A stretch of 64,000 nt of DNA from Lewinella sp050633125 (GTDB taxonomy: Bacteria; Bacteroidota; Bacteroidia; Chitinophagales; Saprospiraceae). Position 1 is the stretch's first letter. Every line of letters begins with the position of its first letter. The notes under the pieces are model-generated. The model was not told where the DNA came from. It was given only the letters and a program-made list of their open reading frames with translations, and searched no databases. The stretch lies in NCBI RefSeq assembly GCF_050633125.1, contig NZ_JBOEFX010000025.1, positions 1 through 64,000 on the forward strand, read 5' to 3'. This document shows positions 25,842 to 34,852 of this stretch, one piece after another. The position numbers and the translations under genes were made by a program.

Positions 25842-28559
25842 TTAATTCAGTACAATGGTTTTGGTATACTGCTCACCAGCTTCGGTCTCCAGGCGTAAAA
25901 AGTACTGACCTTTAGGATAAGAAGCTACGTTTAATTGTATTTCCCCGTAAGGGAAAAGCAGTGTCTGGTTTTGGTAAATTACCTGCCCACCATTGTTGAG
26001 GAGAGTTACTTTGCCTGATGTTTCGTTATCCAACATGTTGGTTTTTACAAATAAGCGGTCAGTTGTAGGATTTGGGTAGACACTTAGCTCAAAACCAGCG
26101 CCAGAAGTGTCGCTTTGTGGAACAGTAAAATTCTGGGTAGGGTTTACCCACTGGTCAAAAGTACGGGTAGCAATTACTGCAAACTCGACACGACTGATCT
26201 CCGCATTTGGCTGAAAGTGTGCGTGAATGGTAAATCCTAAACCAAAAGGATTTTGAGTAATGGAGTAGTAAACATTGATCAAATTAAGGTTCAGGGCAGC
26301 TTGTACGTGTCCGCGTAAGGCTGTAGGGATGTCGTTTGCATCTTCTACGTCAATGGTTTCGCCATCAACGTTTACAGTGATAGGGTCGTTAGCGAGAGAG
26401 TTGGCATAGTCCTCTAAGCCGAGACATTGAGCCAGGGTGTAGGCTAGTTCGGCGCGTGTTACGGTACCATTTACCTCAAAACCATTGGTGGCACTTGTCA
26501 TCAAGGGGCTATTGTTTAGCTCCCCATCCCGCAAAGCAGCACCGATAGCCATTACGGATTCGGCTAGTAAGCTGGCATTGCCATTCAGCGTAGGAAATTG
26601 TAGTGTACCGGTTGGAGAAAGGTACTGACGAACACCTTGGCCCATCATTAGGTAATCGGCGAGCTCCAAGCGGGTTAATAAAGCTTCTGGTTCAAAATTA
26701 TTACCATTGCTGTCCATCAAGCGGTTACTCACTGCCAGGCGAATAGATGCCTCGTTGGCATGACCATTTACATCATCCAGCCCGGTAGCACCGGAAATAA
26801 CACTTTGGGTGATAGTCCCCTCTACGGTTTCAGGTAAGGCCAAGCCATTTAATCCTTCAATGCTTAGCGTCCAGGTACCGGCTTCGGGGCTGGCTACAGC
26901 TACGCCGCGTCCAACACTCAACGTAAAGGTTACAGGAATACCTGCACTATAACGTTGTCCACTAGGTGAGAATAGCACTAAGTTCAAGAGGTTGCCGGTT
27001 TCACCCAATACACCACCAATAACGGTCTTGGCTTCCAGTGTCGTCGTACCCGAAGCTACTTCAAAAGTAAGTTGTTCGGTATCGCCAGGGAGGTACTCTA
27101 CAGTAAAGTTTTCCGTAGTACTTGCTGTTAATACATTACTGTTAAAGTTGCGATTGATATTTAAAGTGCTTCCGTAATTGCTGGCATTGCCAAAAATGGT
27201 GTTTACCGCAGCATAAGCGTTTACGTAGCCTGCGCCTACTTCCCAACCTGCACGGCCAGGAATGTTAGTAGCCGTCTGTTGTAGTATAGCTTTTACTTCG
27301 TAGGGGTTTAGCGTGGGGTCTGCTTCCAGCATCAGTGCTACAATACCAGCTACGTGAGGTGCTGCCATAGAGGTGCCATCAAGTGTCGTATAGTAAGGCA
27401 GGTGGGCAGGTTCTATTGTTTCAATATCGTCGGGGGTACCCAATACACCAATAGGAGAAATAGCTCTGGTAGAAATAATTGCTTTTCCTGGCGAAGTGAC
27501 CGTAGGGCGATCCTCCCAAGTGAAAGTCTGACCATCAACGACCACTGTGCCGCCTACGTCGGCACGACCACGTGAAGAGAAATCCGTCAGACGCCCCTGC
27601 TTGTCGCCGGCAGCAACACAAATTACCCAAGGGGCTTTTTTATAGTTTCCTGTTATCGTTCCCGAGGAAGCACCAGAGTTGCCCGCCGAGAATACAATTA
27701 CAATATTACGATCTGTACATTTTTTTGTGGCAACGTTGATAGGATCAGCAGGGTTGAAATCTGTGCCTGCATCGCTGGTTGTACCCCATGAGTTGGTCAC
27801 TACCCGGATACCATACTGGAATTGCTTGACAATAGCATAATCAAAGGCAGAAAGGACATCAAGCAATGCTACTGCTGCACCTGCACCGTAGCCAATAAGG
27901 TCGGCGCCAGGGGCTACTCCTTCATAAAGGCCCTGTGATGCCATGCCAGTGCCTCCTACAATACCTGCTACGTGGGTGCCGTGCCCTCCGGCAGCGTCGG
28001 TATTAGGTACGTCTTCAATAGGCGTATAAGGCAAAATACCAGAATAGGAATTGAGATTGGCATGGGCTGCAACGTTTTGAACCAGGTTAGCACCAAATTC
28101 CAGATCAGGGTGGGTGCCATCTACACCGCTATCGTTAACGATGACTCCTATCCCCCTGCCTGATACGGGCAAACCCCCATTCTGAGCGGTGATGATAGGG
28201 TCGGTCCTTAATTGGTCAACACCGGTAATTGCTGTCGCACGATTGTTTTCGTAATCGATATCATAATTCAAAAACAAAGAACGTACACTGGGGTTAGCAG
28301 CGAGCGTGTTAATTTGTGTTGGGGTAGCGATCACACCTGCAATAGGTAGTGATTGCAAGGTAGCTCCTTGGGTGATTCCAATAGATTCAAGTAAGCCAAG
28401 GTTAGCAATACTAGGAGCATCATCTCCGTGAAAGGTTACGACTACTTCTAAAGGCTGGCCTAAATTCAGTGCTTCGGTAAGTTGAGGGGCAACAAAAGCT
28501 TGTGCTGTGGCCAGAGATAAAGAAGAAAGAAAGAAAAAGAGAATAGTTAGAAATCGCAT
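25842..28559 (-). CDS. Subtilisin-like S8 protease with SLH-like repeats and a T9SS tail
   Basis: 905 residues with a signal peptide (1-20). The catalytic triad is intact: Asp143 (NDSGVDGTHPDL), His193 (GGHGTHVAGI) and Ser397 (GTSMAAPHVAG), with the oxyanion Asn in SAGNSG. After a P-domain-like beta region (about 480-590) come two or three segments resembling S-layer homology repeats (about 620-815; VTRAELAYTLAQCLGL and ISRVEFAVIATRTFDQW). The C-terminus is a type A sorting domain (LSVYPNPTTDRLFV, ending KTIVLN). SLH modules normally anchor proteins to Gram-positive-type walls, so their pairing with a T9SS tail is unusual. An extracellular protease role is secure. Confidence 0.88.
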   Translation of the reverse strand: MRFLTILFFFLSSLSLATAQAFVAPQLTEALNLGQPLEVVVTFHGDDAPSIANLGLLESIGITQGATLQSLPIAGVIATPTQINTLAANPSVRSLFLNYDIDYENNRATAITGVDQLRTDPIITAQNGGLPVSGRGIGVIVNDSGVDGTHPDLEFGANLVQNVAAHANLNSYSGILPYTPIEDVPNTDAAGGHGTHVAGIVGGTGMASQGLYEGVAPGADLIGYGAGAAVALLDVLSAFDYAIVKQFQYGIRVVTNSWGTTSDAGTDFNPADPINVATKKCTDRNIVIVFSAGNSGASSGTITGNYKKAPWVICVAAGDKQGRLTDFSSRGRADVGGTVVVDGQTFTWEDRPTVTSPGKAIISTRAISPIGVLGTPDDIETIEPAHLPYYTTLDGTSMAAPHVAGIVALMLEADPTLNPYEVKAILQQTATNIPGRAGWEVGAGYVNAYAAVNTIFGNASNYGSTLNINRNFNSNVLTASTTENFTVEYLPGDTEQLTFEVASGTTTLEAKTVIGGVLGETGNLLNLVLFSPSGQRYSAGIPVTFTLSVGRGVAVASPEAGTWTLSIEGLNGLALPETVEGTITQSVISGATGLDDVNGHANEASIRLAVSNRLMDSNGNNFEPEALLTRLELADYLMMGQGVRQYLSPTGTLQFPTLNGNASLLAESVMAIGAALRDGELNNSPLMTSATNGFEVNGTVTRAELAYTLAQCLGLEDYANSLANDPITVNVDGETIDVEDANDIPTALRGHVQAALNLNLINVYYSITQNPFGLGFTIHAHFQPNAEISRVEFAVIATRTFDQWVNPTQNFTVPQSDTSGAGFELSVYPNPTTDRLFVKTNMLDNETSGKVTLLNNGGQVIYQNQTLLFPYGEIQLNVASYPKGQYFLRLETEAGEQYTKTIVLN

Positions 28560-28740
28560 GGTCGTATATGTTTGAAGTAATTAATAGTGATGTTCAAATT
28601 CTATGCTTCAAAAATGCGATCTCTCTCTTCCAAATAAGGGCTGGTGTGATATTCACGATCGTATGGGAAAAAAATAACGACGATTTTTATTTTCACTAGT
28701 TTACTTGGGATAAAGCGAACATATTTGCGGAAAATTTGCT
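28560..28740. other. Divergent promoter region
   Basis: AT-rich spacer between the S8 protease and the ATP-grasp cluster. CATATTTG (28720-28727) is a one-mismatch -7 box, but no well-spaced -33 TTG was found. Confidence 0.35.
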
Positions 28741-28866
28741 ATTCCCTATTCCCAACTAAAACATTTTATTATCGAAAATCCATCCAACATACAGCCAGTC
28801 CAACCTGGAAGCTTTCGTAGCGAGAACCATTGGTACCCTAAAGCACTCAATGCTACTATTCATCCA

Positions 28867-30213
28867 ATGGTGAGTTTTTTCCTTAATCTTTCCAAAGAGA
28901 GGATTATCACTCGCTATTGTCATCTTCACCCAATGGTGAAACGAGCAAAATTGGAAGAAGTCCTGGACTATGAGTGTAAATATTTTCTGTGGAGTGGCGC
29001 GGATTTGATCAATGCTACTTCTGCTACAGGAAAACGACAGATGGTCATCCTTGAAAACAACTCTTGCCCTTCTGGACAAAAGTCGATGCCACTCCTGGAT
29101 GACAATAAGGAAGACGGCTCTTATCGCCTCCTCATTGAACGTACCTTCAAGCCTTTGTTGAAAAAGAAAAAAGGTATGGGAGAAGGTAGACTTGGCCTGA
29201 TCTATGATAAGAACTTCATGGAGACCTCCGGTTATGCAGCCGTTATTGCAGATGTTATGGAGGAAGAGGTTTTGCTCATTCCTTATTATAAAGGAGAAGC
29301 TAATACCCACATTAAAATTGAAGAAGACTGGGTATACGTTAAACAGGGCGGCGAATGGGTGCCGCTACGGGCTGCTTTTCGCTATGTTACCCAAAAACCC
29401 TGGAACCGACTTCCACTACAGTGTAAAACCAAGTTGCTCAACCCTATTGTGGCTTGCTTGGCTGGAGGGCGTAATAAGATGGTAGCGGCCAAAGCTTACG
29501 ATATTTACAATACAGAGTTGCGAGAGTGTGGGTTGAAAATCAATATCCCGGAAACGATCTGGGATGTTAGCAGAGAAGAAATCCCGCTATGGGTGCAAAA
29601 ACTAGGGGGCCAAGCAGTAATAAAGATTCCCTACAGTAATGCAGGACAGGGCGTTTACACGATCATTAGTGAACAGGAGTTAGACAGCTTTATGGAGCTG
29701 GATATGGAATACAAGCGCTTCATCGTACAAAGCTTGATTGGCAACTACAATTGGAGCTCTACCAGTAGTGCAGGTAAGTTTTACCACGTTGGTACAATTC
29801 CTACCGCAAAAGGAGAAACTTATGTAACTGATCTTCGTCTAATGGTGAGCAGTACCAAAGACGGTATCAAACCATTGTGTGTCTATTCGCGCCGGGCAGC
29901 AGAACCCCTCGCGGATCAGATCAGCAGTGGTAGCGATTCGTGGAGCATGCTTGGTACTAACCTTTCTATCAAGCACGCAGAAAATGAATGGGGCTCGGAT
30001 ACCAATCGTCTAATGTTGATGGACCGACGGGATTTTAATAAACTGGGGCTTGGTCTTGATGACCTTATAGAGGCTTATATTCAAACCGTATTGTCCACTA
30101 TTGCTATTGATAAAATGTGTAAAACCCTCTACAATAGTAAAGGTAAATTTCGGATGCGTCTTTTCAAGTCATTGAACAATGACCAGACGCTACTGGATGA
30201 AATTATGTTATGA
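28867..30213 (+). CDS. Uncharacterised ATP-grasp-like protein, first gene of a ligase cluster
   Basis: 448 residues from the first ATG. The same frame stays open and protein-like upstream to about 28741 (FIIENPSNIQPVQPGSF, SENHWYPKALNATIHP), with no ATG, GTG or TTG. The true start may therefore be an ATT near 28741, or the 5' end carries an error. Visible features are NNSCPSGQKSMP (about 65), the ATP-grasp-like lysine and glycine loop AVIKIPYSNAGQGVYTI (about 243-259), YVTDLRLMVSS and a C-terminal helix IQTVLSTIAIDKMC. These suggest a divergent ATP-dependent carboxylate-amine ligase. It overlaps the next gene by 4 bp (ATGA), showing translational coupling. Exact family not recognised. Confidence 0.65.
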   Translation: MVSFFLNLSKERIITRYCHLHPMVKRAKLEEVLDYECKYFLWSGADLINATSATGKRQMVILENNSCPSGQKSMPLLDDNKEDGSYRLLIERTFKPLLKKKKGMGEGRLGLIYDKNFMETSGYAAVIADVMEEEVLLIPYYKGEANTHIKIEEDWVYVKQGGEWVPLRAAFRYVTQKPWNRLPLQCKTKLLNPIVACLAGGRNKMVAAKAYDIYNTELRECGLKINIPETIWDVSREEIPLWVQKLGGQAVIKIPYSNAGQGVYTIISEQELDSFMELDMEYKRFIVQSLIGNYNWSSTSSAGKFYHVGTIPTAKGETYVTDLRLMVSSTKDGIKPLCVYSRRAAEPLADQISSGSDSWSMLGTNLSIKHAENEWGSDTNRLMLMDRRDFNKLGLGLDDLIEAYIQTVLSTIAIDKMCKTLYNSKGKFRMRLFKSLNNDQTLLDEIML

Positions 30214-31223
30214 TAAAAGCACAATACAAGGTACTCGTCCTGACAGACCATCGAGGGCATAGTGCCGAAAATTCTATCTACGCTTTGCTGCGGCAAATGC
30301 GTACTCATCCCCGTTGTGCGGGGATTGATATTGCCAGCCGATCGTGGGCTGGAAATGATCCGTTTTTTAATGGACAAACAGGACAAGAATTAGAGGCGGC
30401 TACGGTCACCGATTCTTTTTCCTATACCATAAATGGCGACCATCTGGTAAAAAACCTCAAGACGGTTAGCCCGCAGGATTATGACCTCGTCTTCTTACGG
30501 CTGCCCCGTCCTATCAGTGATGAATTCCTGACTTGGTTGGCGGATCTTTTGGGTGGAAAAGCCATTGTAAACCACCCTCGTGGGATTTTGGAGACGAGCA
30601 CCAAGCAGTTTTTACTCAATTTCCCGGAAGTAAGTCCTTCCATGCGTTTGTGCCATTCCACGGCTGATGTGCTGAACTTTGCAGCCAAGTTTCCCATCGT
30701 AATGAAACCTTTAAAGGAATATGGCGGGCGTGGATTACTAAAAATTGACGGTGACAAGCTGGACGACGGAACGACTATCCACGATACGGCGACCTATTTG
30801 AAAGAAATAGAAGATATCCTTCAAACGGATGGGATGTTGGCCATGAAATTCTTGAAGAATGTAAGCCAAGGTGATAAACGAATTATTGTGGTAGGCGGCC
30901 AGATTATGGCAGCATCACTACGGTTACCTGCACCGGATTCCTGGCTGTGCAATGTTGCCCAGGGAGGTACTTCGGTACCCACAGAGGTGACGCCGGATGA
31001 AGAAGCAATCATTGCAACAATAAACCCCAAACTTCAACAAGCGGGCATCCTTATTTATGGTGCTGATACCTTGGTGGATGATGAAGGTAAACGAGTGCTT
31101 TCGGAAGTTAACACCCTCAGTATTGGAGGTTTTCCGCAAGCCGAACAACAAACGGGCCGCCCCGTTATTCAACCAACAATAGATAAAATATTTCAGTATG
31201 CTGATGCCCACTATGCAGGATAA
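30210..31223 (+). CDS. ATP-grasp ligase, glutathione synthetase (GshB)/RimK-like
   Basis: 337 residues. The ATP-grasp core runs from about 110 to 330: FPIVMKPLKEYGGRGLLKI (ATP-binding Lys and glycine loop), MKFLKNVSQGDKRIIVVGGQIMAASLR (matching the GshB pattern of EGDKRIL..G), GNVAQ-like substrate region and VLSEVNTLSIGGF (metal-binding Glu-Asn). The N-terminal Rossmann-like part carries YDLVFLRLPRPIS, as in GshB. It would join an amine to a carboxylate with ATP. No gshA is visible in the window, and its partners are another ATP-grasp-like gene and an AstE/AspA deacylase, so it may not make glutathione. It is in a tight operon with both neighbours. Confidence 0.8.
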   Translation: MIKAQYKVLVLTDHRGHSAENSIYALLRQMRTHPRCAGIDIASRSWAGNDPFFNGQTGQELEAATVTDSFSYTINGDHLVKNLKTVSPQDYDLVFLRLPRPISDEFLTWLADLLGGKAIVNHPRGILETSTKQFLLNFPEVSPSMRLCHSTADVLNFAAKFPIVMKPLKEYGGRGLLKIDGDKLDDGTTIHDTATYLKEIEDILQTDGMLAMKFLKNVSQGDKRIIVVGGQIMAASLRLPAPDSWLCNVAQGGTSVPTEVTPDEEAIIATINPKLQQAGILIYGADTLVDDEGKRVLSEVNTLSIGGFPQAEQQTGRPVIQPTIDKIFQYADAHYAG

Positions 31224-32175
31224 CCTGCCGATGATTTTGGATTTCAATCTGGAAGATACTCCCCGGGGTACCAAGCGCAATTATTGGCTAAAAATCATCT
31301 CGGATGGTTTTGCCAACCCTATTTGTATTCCGGTCATGGTCGCTCGTGGCCTGAAAGATGGTCCCGTTTTAGGACTCACCGCTGCTGTGCACGGTAATGA
31401 ACTAAACGGTATTCCGGTTATTCAGCGCCTGTTTAATGAGGTAGAAATTGAGGAGTTGAGTGGAACCATCGTTGGCGTGCCGGTGGTAAACGTACCTTCT
31501 TTTATTCGTAAAAGCCGGAGATTCAATGATGGTGTCGACCTCAACCATATTATGCCCGGCAAAGAAAGTGGTAACGTAAGCCAAGTTTATGCCTACCGTT
31601 TTATTGATCGCCTAGTGAAACACTTCGATTATTTACTCGATTTGCACACAGCTAGTCAAGGAAGAGTCAATTCTTATTATATTCGTGCCGACATGGATCA
31701 TCCGGTAGTGAATAAGTTGGCAATGCTGCAAAATGCAGACATTATTGTGCATAACCCCGCTTCGGATGGTACCTTGCGCGGGGCCGTAGCAGAAATGGAC
31801 ATTCCAGCGATAACCTTGGAGGTTGGTAACCCGAATACCTTCCAGAAACGATTGATTCGCAGTGGTATTACGGGAATACACAATGTCCTTTGTCACCTGA
31901 AAATGGTAGACGATGAAATAGAAATACCTGCTAAACCTACCGTTTTATGTAAGTCTTCTTTTTGGATCTATACCGATGTGGGCGGATTACTCACCGTTTG
32001 GGTAGATTTACGGGAAGAAGTGAAAAAAGGCCAGCTAATTGCAACAATTAGAGATATATTTGGCCATAAGATTAAGGATTATCTCGCACCGTCAGATGGC
32101 ATTGTCATTGGCAAAAGCGTAAGCCCGGTAAATCAAACAGGTGGGCGTATATTACACCTTGGAATTCATAAATAA
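31198..32175 (+). CDS. Succinylglutamate desuccinylase/aspartoacylase family protein, cytoplasmic
   Basis: 325 residues from the first ATG. It overlaps the upstream gene by 26 bp, and ATGs at 31213 and 31231 are alternatives. AstE/AspA zinc site: His65 and Glu68 (AVHGNELNG) and His150 (LDLHTAS), with catalytic Glu208 (TLEVG). The substrate-carboxylate motif is DLNH rather than the usual DLNR (residues 114-117), so specificity may have shifted. The C-terminal beta domain has the biotinyl-like hairpin (VKKGQLIATIRDIFG...APSDGIVIG). No signal peptide. In many bacteria such genes sit beside RimK-type ligases, as here. A secreted paralogue lies at 55451. Confidence 0.87.
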   Translation: MLMPTMQDNLPMILDFNLEDTPRGTKRNYWLKIISDGFANPICIPVMVARGLKDGPVLGLTAAVHGNELNGIPVIQRLFNEVEIEELSGTIVGVPVVNVPSFIRKSRRFNDGVDLNHIMPGKESGNVSQVYAYRFIDRLVKHFDYLLDLHTASQGRVNSYYIRADMDHPVVNKLAMLQNADIIVHNPASDGTLRGAVAEMDIPAITLEVGNPNTFQKRLIRSGITGIHNVLCHLKMVDDEIEIPAKPTVLCKSSFWIYTDVGGLLTVWVDLREEVKKGQLIATIRDIFGHKIKDYLAPSDGIVIGKSVSPVNQTGGRILHLGIHK

Positions 32176-32186
32176 AGTTTTAGAGC

Positions 32187-32591
32187 ATGAGCAAGCCAAA
32201 AGTGATTAAGGATTACGAAAAACTTCCGGAGGAAGTAGTCGAACAAATCAAATTGGTCTATCCACGGGGATTTAGTCAACACTTGATCTCGTTTGTCAAC
32301 CGAGATGGTGAACGTAAAATGGGACTGCCTTTCGAAACAGAAGATTATTACTACCTGATTCGAATGACGCCCGTTCGGGCGAGTAATATCATCGAAGAAG
32401 ATGATGATTACGATGACGATGGTGTCCTGAAAGCAAAAGCGAAAGCAAAATACACCGACAAGTACGATGACCTCGACTTTTTGGATGATCTCAACGCTAA
32501 TGATGACAATGACTTGGGTGATACCGAAGAATTAACCGATGAACTCAGCGATGAATTGGCTGATGAAGCGGGCGATGACTTTGATGATTAA
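32187..32591 (+). CDS. Small conserved protein with a very acidic C-terminal tail
   Basis: 134 residues, 11 bp after the deacylase gene and on the same strand. Residues 1-65 look like a compact folded domain (KVIKDYEKLPEEVVEQIKL, GLPFETEDYYYLIRMTP). From about residue 70 on the chain is low-complexity, rich in Asp and Glu, and ends DEAGDDFDD. A short Ala/Lys block (KAKAKAKY) interrupts it at about 83-90. The N-domain pattern seems to be shared among Bacteroidota, but I do not know a function. In this operon the acidic tail could be a substrate for the two ATP-grasp ligases, as the S6 tail is for RimK. That is speculation. Confidence 0.75.
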   Translation: MSKPKVIKDYEKLPEEVVEQIKLVYPRGFSQHLISFVNRDGERKMGLPFETEDYYYLIRMTPVRASNIIEEDDDYDDDGVLKAKAKAKYTDKYDDLDFLDDLNANDDNDLGDTEELTDELSDELADEAGDDFDD

Positions 32592-32609
32592 ACACTCTTG
32601 ATAGTGCTT

Positions 32610-32652
32610 GCTAGAGGTATTGACGTCATAAGCGTCAATATCTCTAGCTTTC
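32610..32652 (+). terminator. Stem-loop terminator closing the ligase cluster
   Basis: GCTAGAGGTATTGACG (32610-32625) pairs with CGTCAATATCTCTAGC (32633-32648) with one mismatch and a 7-nt loop, followed by a short T stretch. It lies 18 nt after the acidic-protein gene. Confidence 0.65.
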
Positions 32653-32776
32653 ACACGCTGTCTCCCACGCCTTTAGGTTGATTCACGGTGTGTAGATTTC
32701 AGAACTTCGGTTAAAATCAAGGCCTATCTCCAAAGGAATTATCTATATCCTGATTGCGACCCTTTCTTTTGCTATT

Positions 32777-33568
32777 ATGAATGTGATGGCGAAAGAACTC
32801 TCTGAAATGCATCCCCTCCAGGTCGTGTTTTTACGTGCCTTTGGCTCCTTTGTTTTTATTTTCCCCTACATGGTTTATCGGCGTATAAGTATAGTCGGCA
32901 GCAACCCTAAAATATTGCTTGCCCGGTCTTTGGTGGGGGTAGTTTCTCTGGCGACATTTTTTATAGCTCTACAACGAATCCCGCTGGGGTCGGCAGTCTC
33001 TATTCGTTATCTAGGGCCTATTTTCGGAGCTGTATTGGCCTGGTTTTACCTCAAAGAGCGAGTAAGCCCTTTGCAGTGGATCAGCTTCGCCATCGCTTTC
33101 CTCGGTGTAATAATCATCAAAGGCTTTGACCTCAGAATTGATTACCTCAGCCTTGGTCTCATGCTTACTTCTGCCTTTTTTCTGGGCATGGTATTTGTCC
33201 TTATTCGTTACCTCAGTGATAAAGAACATTACCTCACGATCATCAATTATTTCATGATCGTCTGTATGCTGGTAGGCCTTTGTTTTGCCCAATATTGGCG
33301 TATGCCATTGGCAGGTGAGTGGCCTTCCGTGATTGGCATTGGTATTTTTGGCCTTATTGGCCAGGTCTTCATGACCATCGCCTTTAAGCACTCTGAGGCC
33401 AGTGTGCTGGCACCTTTCAAGTACATGGAGCTGGTGTACGCCCTCATCTTGGGCTACCTCTTTTTTGGCGAAGGTTACACCTTGCTACCTATGCTGGGGA
33501 TTATTCTTATCGTTATCGGAATGGTGCTGAATATTTATGGGAAAGAGAAGTATTCGCCGAATAACTAA
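32777..33568 (+). CDS. EamA/DMT family transporter, start uncertain
   Basis: 263 residues from the first ATG, with about nine membrane segments and two EamA halves (for example MHPLQVVFLRAFGSFVF, RIPLGSAVSIRYLGPIFGAVLAWFYLKERVSPLQW and FKHSEASVLAPFKYMELVYALILGYLFFGE). It is probably a metabolite exporter. The first helix is cut short by this ATG. The frame continues upstream as KGIIYILIATLSFAI back to a stop at 32693, and the codon right after the stop is ATT (32696), giving a normal N-terminus (SELRLKSRPISKG). No ATG, GTG or TTG exists there. Either ATT initiates or a base change removed the start. Confidence 0.82.
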   Translation: MNVMAKELSEMHPLQVVFLRAFGSFVFIFPYMVYRRISIVGSNPKILLARSLVGVVSLATFFIALQRIPLGSAVSIRYLGPIFGAVLAWFYLKERVSPLQWISFAIAFLGVIIIKGFDLRIDYLSLGLMLTSAFFLGMVFVLIRYLSDKEHYLTIINYFMIVCMLVGLCFAQYWRMPLAGEWPSVIGIGIFGLIGQVFMTIAFKHSEASVLAPFKYMELVYALILGYLFFGEGYTLLPMLGIILIVIGMVLNIYGKEKYSPNN

Positions 33569-33661
33569 CAATGTATATGAATATTGCTATAGCATTATTA
33601 TTTCACAACTCATTCACAGCTTCTTTACACCTGGTTAGACCCAAAGAACTATACTTCCTTA

Positions 33662-33669
33662 TATTTTTG
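33662..33669 (+). promoter_or_regulatory. Putative -7 box (TATTTTTG)
   Basis: A full match to TAnnTTTG 11 nt before the ATG of the propeller gene. No -33 TTG at good spacing was found. Confidence 0.3.
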
Positions 33670-33679
33670 TAAAAAAAGA

Positions 33680-34783
33680 ATGAATAAGGCTTATTTATAC
33701 ACGCAGATCTATCCGTTGTTTTTTATAGTGGTTTTTACCACTTCTTGCAGTGGGCAAGAAAGGCCAAATTTATCAAAGGATAACCCACTAACCACCGAAT
33801 CACTCTTTGCTATAAAGACCTATTCTGATTCACAGATAGCGGAATACATCCGTAATATCTTTGAGGATGAAAACGGGCACCTTTGGTTGGGTACCAATGG
33901 TTATGGAGTAGCACACTATGATGGAGACAGCGTTTCTTATTTCTCCAATGCACAAGGATTTAATGGTCAACAAGTCACAGGCATCACAGAGGACCCCGAG
34001 AAAAATATATGGTTTGCTACCGACCAGGGCATTGTGAAATACGACTGGTCAAGTAACAAGGATGGTGGAAAACAATTTACCAATTATACAGACCAGCAAT
34101 ATTTCGGAGGCCAACGATTCTGGAGCATCTTCGCGGACAGTAAAGGTAATATTTGGGCAGGCTCCGTAGCAGGCATATTTCGATTTGATGGGGTAAATTG
34201 GGCGCCTTTTAAGCTTCCTTATCCTGAAGAATTGACCGGCGAATTCATCACCCAAGGGACTACTTGGTCGATATCAGAAGATCGTGCGGGCAATATGTGG
34301 TTTAGCACAAATGGCTATGGCGCTTTTAAATATGATGGTCAATCATTTGTCCAATACACGGAAGAAGATGGACTGACCGACAACAGCGTTGACAACATAA
34401 TGGAGGATAGCAATGGGGATATCTGGTTTGGAACAAGGCATGGAGGAGTAAGCCGGTATGATGGCACGACCTTTACCAATTACACTGCGAATGATAGTAT
34501 TGGCAACAATGAAGTTTGTGTTATTTATGAAGACAAAGAAGGAAATATCTGGTTCAGTTCTGAAGGCTTTGGCGTGTATCGCTACAATGCCCGTCTGCTT
34601 GCCAGCGGCTGGCAGGGAGCGTCCTTTACCAATTACAGGGAAAATCAAGGCCTAGGAATCAAGGCCGTACAAGCCATTTATGAAGATAGAGAAGGCCGGC
34701 TTTGGGTTGGCGGCGGCGGTGGCCTTTATCAATTCAATGGTGAGTCCTTTTTTAATGTTACCAAGAATGGACCTTGGAAATAA
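33680..34783 (+). CDS. Lipoprotein with two-component-regulator-type beta-propeller repeats
   Basis: 367 residues with a lipoprotein signal (VVFTTSC, Cys about 23). The rest is a run of about seven to eight Reg_prop blades: IFEDENGHLWLGTNGYGVAHYDG, ITEDPEKNIWFATDQG, IMEDSNGDIWFGTRHGGVSRYDG and others, each with the W-F-G-T strand core. These blades normally form the sensor half of Bacteroidota hybrid histidine kinases. Here they stand alone on a lipid-anchored protein with no kinase domain, so it may act as a ligand-binding or accessory sensor. It ends convergently with the TonB receptor gene. Confidence 0.85.
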   Translation: MNKAYLYTQIYPLFFIVVFTTSCSGQERPNLSKDNPLTTESLFAIKTYSDSQIAEYIRNIFEDENGHLWLGTNGYGVAHYDGDSVSYFSNAQGFNGQQVTGITEDPEKNIWFATDQGIVKYDWSSNKDGGKQFTNYTDQQYFGGQRFWSIFADSKGNIWAGSVAGIFRFDGVNWAPFKLPYPEELTGEFITQGTTWSISEDRAGNMWFSTNGYGAFKYDGQSFVQYTEEDGLTDNSVDNIMEDSNGDIWFGTRHGGVSRYDGTTFTNYTANDSIGNNEVCVIYEDKEGNIWFSSEGFGVYRYNARLLASGWQGASFTNYRENQGLGIKAVQAIYEDREGRLWVGGGGGLYQFNGESFFNVTKNGPWK

Positions 34784-34806
34784 ATAAGCAGGCTTTCGCC
34801 GAAAGA

Positions 34807-34846
34807 TACCCGTTACTAAATGCTCCAGGCCATTTAGCAACGGGTA
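34807..34846. terminator. Bidirectional hairpin between convergent genes
   Basis: TACCCGTTACTAAATG (34807-34822) pairs with CATTTAGCAACGGGTA (34831-34846), one mismatch, 8-nt loop. It lies between the ends of the propeller gene and the TonB-receptor gene. Confidence 0.6.
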
Positions 34847-34852
34847 GACCCT

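Noticed and set aside
28756..29310. 184-codon minus-strand frame at the start of the ATP-grasp cluster
   Set aside because: The + strand frame has coherent protein-like sequence with motifs throughout, and the minus frame has none.
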